This document shows, one piece after another, positions 18,481 through 21,886 of a stretch of 21,886 nt of DNA; positions within the stretch are counted from its first letter, which is position 1, and each line of letters starts with the position of its first letter. The notes under the pieces were generated by a model, which was not told where the DNA came from, ran no database searches, and was given only the letters and a program-made list of their open reading frames with translations. The stretch lies in the NCBI GenBank assembly GCA_015179045.1, contig WHUZ01000229.1:1-21886 (forward strand). Reading direction: 5' to 3'. The translations under genes and the position numbers were made by a program. Source of the stretch: Kalaharituber pfeilii (taxonomy: Eukaryota; Ascomycota; Pezizomycetes; Pezizales; Pezizaceae).

Positions 18481-19330
18481 AAATAGCACTTCTATTATGC
18501 TAAAGTTTTTTTTGAAGAATAGACTTACTAATTACCCTTTTATAGATCTTGGAATTATGAAATCTCACTTAATAATACTAATATTAAAGTATTTAATGGC
18601 TCTATATATAAGACTACATGGGAGGAAGATAAAGTTCTAGCAAGATACTTAGAAAAGCACCTCTCTACTAGGAAGATTAGACAGTACCAATCAGCTGCTA
18701 GTATAGTGATACTTTTTGTTCACAAAAAGATAAATCATTATGGTTATATATAGACTATCAACAGCTTAATAAACTTACCATCTCAAACTAATATCTCCTA
18801 CTACTAATGACTAACCTCCTCGAAAAGACTTAAGAAGCTAAATAGTTTATCAAATTGGACCTCAAAAATAGCTACTATCTTATTTGAATTAAGTCTAGTA
18901 ATGAATAGAAAACCATCTTCAAGACTAAGAAAGGCTTATTTGAATATACTGTTATGCTCTTTGGATTGATCAATGCTCTTGCTTTATTTTAAGAGATAAT
19001 AGATAAGATACTGAAGTACATTAATAAAGTAGTTTACTATATCAATGATATACTAATCTATAGGAGAAGGACCAAATATCAATACTAAAAGATAGTGGAA
19101 TAAGTTCTAGCTAAGCTTACTGAATATGGACTTACTATCAATCTTATAAAGTTAAAATTCTATGTTAAGAAGACAATGTTTCTTAGCTATCTTATTAATA
19201 GATACAAAATCAAAATAGATTTAAAGAAACTTAGTGCTATCGCTAACTGGCTTGTACTAATAAAGAAGAAGAAGGTTCAAAGGTTTTTAAGTTTTGTGAA
19301 TTGCTATTACTAATTTATCTAGAATTATAG
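18481..19330 (+). pseudogene. Reverse transcriptase pseudogene of relic C
   Basis: Blocks in order: FFLKNRLTNYPF-like start (about 18510), ALYIRLHGRKIKF, FLFTKR (A: LFVRKK), [15 protein letters not shown] (about 18938-18985), then YIND at 19038-19049 in place of catalytic YLDD, KFYVKKTMFLSYLI (about 19155-19200), and VQRFLSFVNCYY (about 19276-19311). Stops include codons expected to be Gln and Trp. The first catalytic Asp is Asn, so activity is lost even apart from the stops. Confidence 0.85.
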
Positions 19331-19905
19331 TACCAAAATACAACTGCTAATCCAACTGACCAGAAACGTACTATTCATCTGTACAAAGACACAACACTAC
19401 TTCTTTAATGAATTAAAGAATGCCTTTATATCTGTACTAATACTCTAGTAATATAACTACATTTTATCAACCATCATAGAGACTAATGCTAGCAATCAAA
19501 CTCTTATAGGTATACTCTTTCAATACCATCCTACCAACCAAGTCAATACTCTTTACCCTATCAACTTCTATTATAGGGCTCTTAACACTATGGAACATAA
19601 GTATCCTATTTATAATAAGGAACTTCTTACCATAGTTGACTACTTCTGCAAATAGTATACTTAGCTATAAAGTATCTATGTCAATATATATGCCAATTAT
19701 TATAGCCTCATCTACTTTACTTCAAAGCAAAGACTTAACTCTTGATAAGCAAACTAGTATATCAAACTATACGAGTTTGACTTTACTATTTACTACCAGA
19801 AAGAAGTAAATAATAGAAAAGCCAATGTATTAACTAGAAGGTCTAGTAACAAATCTACTAGACTCAAGGTACAACTACTCAAAGATAGGCAACTACTAAT
19901 TAATA
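19331..19905 (+). pseudogene. RNase H pseudogene of relic C
   Basis: Keeps FFNELKNAFISVLIL, then IIETNASNQTLIGILFQY ([10 protein letters not shown]), INFYYRALNTMEHKYPIYNKELLTIVDY, then a YFTSKQRLNS and KANVLTRR block. The Asp of the DAS motif is Asn. Order and spacing are those of gypsy RNase H. It has fewer frame changes than A but more stops. Confidence 0.82.
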
Positions 19906-20985
19906 AAGAACCTGTTGAAGGGAACTACGACCTTAATGGTATTAATGTTAATAACTAGGAAAGAAGAGAAGATGAGTTGTTAGTAGTACTGAAAGAATAT
20001 AAGGCCAAAGTCATGAAGTAATACTATGACTTCAATGTTGCTAGTTACTAGATAGTGTACTGCATGCATAAAATTATCTTAACAAACTTTTATTAGAATA
20101 TATGGAAGAAAAATACCTAATACTACTTTGCAAGTTGTATTTATTATCAAAAATCTAAAGCAGACAAACATTGACAATGAATACAACTTATCCTAATGCC
20201 TATAGGTATTAAACTCTTTGAGGAAATTGTAATGGACTTTATTAGAGAGTTACTAGAGTCAAAAGGTTATAATACTATTCTTATTATTACTAACTAGTTT
20301 ACTAAAGTATAATAATATATACTAGCTAAAATGAGTTAGACAGCTACTAATATCATATTCATTTATATTAATAAGATATAGTGATACCATGGCCTACTTC
20401 TAGCAATCACCTCCAATCACAAATCTCAATTTGCCTTAGCATGCTAGAAATAAATAAATAATAAGCTTGACATTAAGGTCTGACTTTCTACTACATACTA
20501 TCCTCAGACTAATAGACTCTCTGAAAGAGCCATTCAAATATTAAAGCAATATCTATATATCTTTTATCATAATTATCAAAACTGTTGGACTGCTTGGCTA
20601 CCTCTAGCTAAGTTTACCTACAACTCATCATATACTTCTACCTATGGTTATATACCTTTTGAAAGTTTATACAGATTCAACCTAAAGACTATTTATATTT
20701 TGAACAACTATACCTTCATATTACTAGTAGCAAAAGACTAAGTTGATCAGATAACTACTGTTTATAATAATATTTATAACACTCTTAAGAAAATAGGTCT
20801 CAACTTCATATTGAGAAGTCTCATCAGTTTTAAGTAGGAAATCAAGTCCTTATTGACCAATGCAACCTTTAGTTTATTGCTAGCAATTATAGTATACTTA
20901 GCAATAAGTATATTAGTTCCTATAAGTTTAAGAAAGTTATTAGTCAGCATGCCTATAAACTTGACTGACCTTGAGGTATCTACTT
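19906..20985 (+). pseudogene. Integrase pseudogene of relic C
   Basis: The zinc domain has SCIYYQKSK where SCxxCQKxK is expected, so its last Cys is Tyr. Core: Asp of ITDRF is Asn followed by a stop (IITN, about 20285-20296); Asp of TSDRGPQF is Asn (TSNHKSQF, about 20412-20435); Glu is kept in RLSERAIQILKQYL (about 20513-20554). WLPLAKFTYNSSYTSTYGYIPFESLYRFN (about 20596-20680) matches A's WLPLAEYAYNTS block, and NKYISSYKF replaces KYIGPY (about 20906-20930). Two of three catalytic acids are gone. Confidence 0.85.
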
Positions 20986-21059
20986 ATACAAAGTTATCCA
21001 TAGCAGTCTTCTGAAGCTGTACTAAGTCTAAAAGAAAAAGGAAATGGACCTTAATGATA

Positions 21060-21245
21060 ATAAAAAAGAACTCTACTATAATATTGACCATATCATTGAT
21101 AGTAAAAGAGTCTAAGGTCAAGTCAAATACTAAATCTATTAGTAAGGGTATAATGAAGATGATGATATATAAGAACTACTTGTAAATCTTCAACATAGTA
21201 TTAAACTACTCAGAGAGTTCTATAAGAATAACCTGCACAAGCCCA
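21060..21245 (+). pseudogene. Chromodomain remnant of relic C
   Basis: LYYNIDHIIDSKRV, a stop, GQVKY, then stops at both expected tryptophans (RW and TWEP), with GYNEDDD and NLQHS kept, then EFYKNNLHKPRHL to a stop. Trp-to-TAG/TAA loss is what C-to-T change on the opposite strand gives. It confirms that family 2 also carried a chromodomain. Confidence 0.75.
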
Positions 21246-21510
21246 GACACCTGAATATCTAAAAGGTTTGAATTTATATAAGTACTACATGAACTAGTAC
21301 TTAACATAATCTAATACTATTGTATAGAATATACTAGTCTTACTATCAGCTATTAATACAAAAGATATTAATAAATAAGTACTATATATTATAGTATGCT
21401 GAATTGCTTAGCTATAAAAGGTAACTTCACTAATCTACTAAAGGGTCAATGATACTCTTAGATCGACTTAGTAGACCTTTAGGATGAAGGACCTCTAAGA
21501 CAGGAGGTAA
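21246..21510 (+). other. 3' noncoding region and polypurine tract of relic C
   Basis: No coding signal. It ends with the purine-rich AAGACAGGAGGTAA (21497-21510) directly before the LTR start, equivalent to the tracts of A and D. CACTAGTCTTAC-like sequence near 21330 is shared with A and D. Confidence 0.65.
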
Positions 21511-21886
21511 TATTATAGCTAAAGGTAAAGACTTACTAAATATCACGAAGATACTACTACCATATCATTATAAGACTTACTAAGATATATCTGATCAATG
21601 TTAGATGAGCCATGGTATACTTTGATTATTTGATAGTTACTTCACAGACGTATATGTCAGTTCTTATATATTTGCTACACTAATACATGTATAGTACTTA
21701 TAAAGTAATCTGTATCACTTACGAAAGCTCTACTAATAATATACAGTTATAATATAGGTAATAGTTCTCTTATTTTATTGGTATTGGAAAGGGAATCTAT
21801 ATTATTATATATTTTTATTACGTTACAGTTTCTATATTTGCTTATCTATTTTTAAAGATAGTAGTATCATATTATAGTCATGTTAT
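21511..21886 (+). repeat. 3' LTR of relic C, truncated by the window end
   Basis: Starts TATTATAGCTAAAGGTAAAG after the polypurine tract and aligns along its visible length with the reverse complement of B's LTR (13189 down to about 12825). The window ends before the TATA region, so about 150-180 bp of U3-R-U5 are missing. It is clearly unlike the LTR at C's 5' side (15087-15582). Confidence 0.82.

Larger units (their letters stand above)
15583..21886 (+). mobile_element. Relic C: full-order family-2 Ty3/gypsy element, heavily mutated
   Basis: Plus strand: leader, gag, protease, RT, RNase H, integrase, chromodomain, polypurine tract and a B-type 3' LTR running off the window. All coding parts keep the correct order and nearly full spacing but are riddled with TAG/TAA at expected Gln and Trp codons, and catalytic Asp codons have become Asn. 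18841-19140 contains no CpG at all. The expected B-type 5' LTR is absent; the A-type LTR of D stands in its place. Confidence 0.85.

Noticed and set aside
1..21886. A new defence, toxin, biosynthetic or regulatory gene system
   Set aside because: Apart from 13190-13655 and the low-complexity start, nearly all of the window is explained by gag, pol, LTR or element noncoding sequence of Ty3/gypsy copies. I found no cargo gene inside any element.

Overview
The window is a nest of dead Ty3/gypsy LTR retrotransposons of the chromodomain-carrying (chromovirus) type. I found no host gene, rRNA, tRNA or CRISPR array. Chromodomain integrases, stacked nested copies and copies stripped of CpG and rich in CAG/CAA/TGG-to-stop changes (the footprint of RIP-like cytosine mutation) point to a repeat-rich, AT-rich heterochromatic region of a filamentous fungus, probably an ascomycete. 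The species cannot be told from this.

Layout. (1) 1-2826, plus strand: relic L, a degenerate gag-protease-RT whose 5' end lies outside the window and which stops abruptly in the RT/RNase H junction. (2) 2827-9620, minus strand: element A, the best preserved copy (6,794 bp), with two equal-length 644-bp LTRs, a 4-bp CTTA direct repeat on both sides, gag, protease, RT, RNase H, integrase, chromodomain, polypurine tract and a candidate self-priming site. (3) 9621-13189, minus strand: relic B, carrying the RT start, protease, gag and a 5' LTR, cut off on its left by element A. (4) 13190-13655: AT-rich spacer I could not assign. (5) 13656-15582, plus strand: relic D, the 3' half of an A-like element (integrase, chromodomain, 3' noncoding region, LTR). 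(6) 15583-21886, plus strand: relic C, a full-length but heavily mutated gag-pol of B's family, starting directly at the end of D's LTR and ending in a B-type 3' LTR that runs off the window.

Families. A and D share LTR type and 3' noncoding region (family 1). B and C share gag, leader and LTR type (family 2). L is a third, more distant branch. All share the order gag, protease, RT, RNase H, integrase, chromodomain, so the five pieces derive from one broad lineage that repeatedly inserted into the same locus. None can be autonomous as read: A has in-frame stops and single-base frameshifts throughout, and B, C and D carry many stop codons.

Most useful observations: a 51-bp tandem repeat in the U3 of A's LTRs; a PBS that pairs with the predicted mRNA 5' end, suggesting Tf1-type self-priming; a CpG-driven difference between A's two LTRs against near-total CpG loss in C; a D-LTR/C chimera; and an Asp-Pro protease motif shared by families 1 and 2. 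I found no evidence of a new defence, toxin or metabolic system. All comparisons were made by eye within the window; no database search was run.
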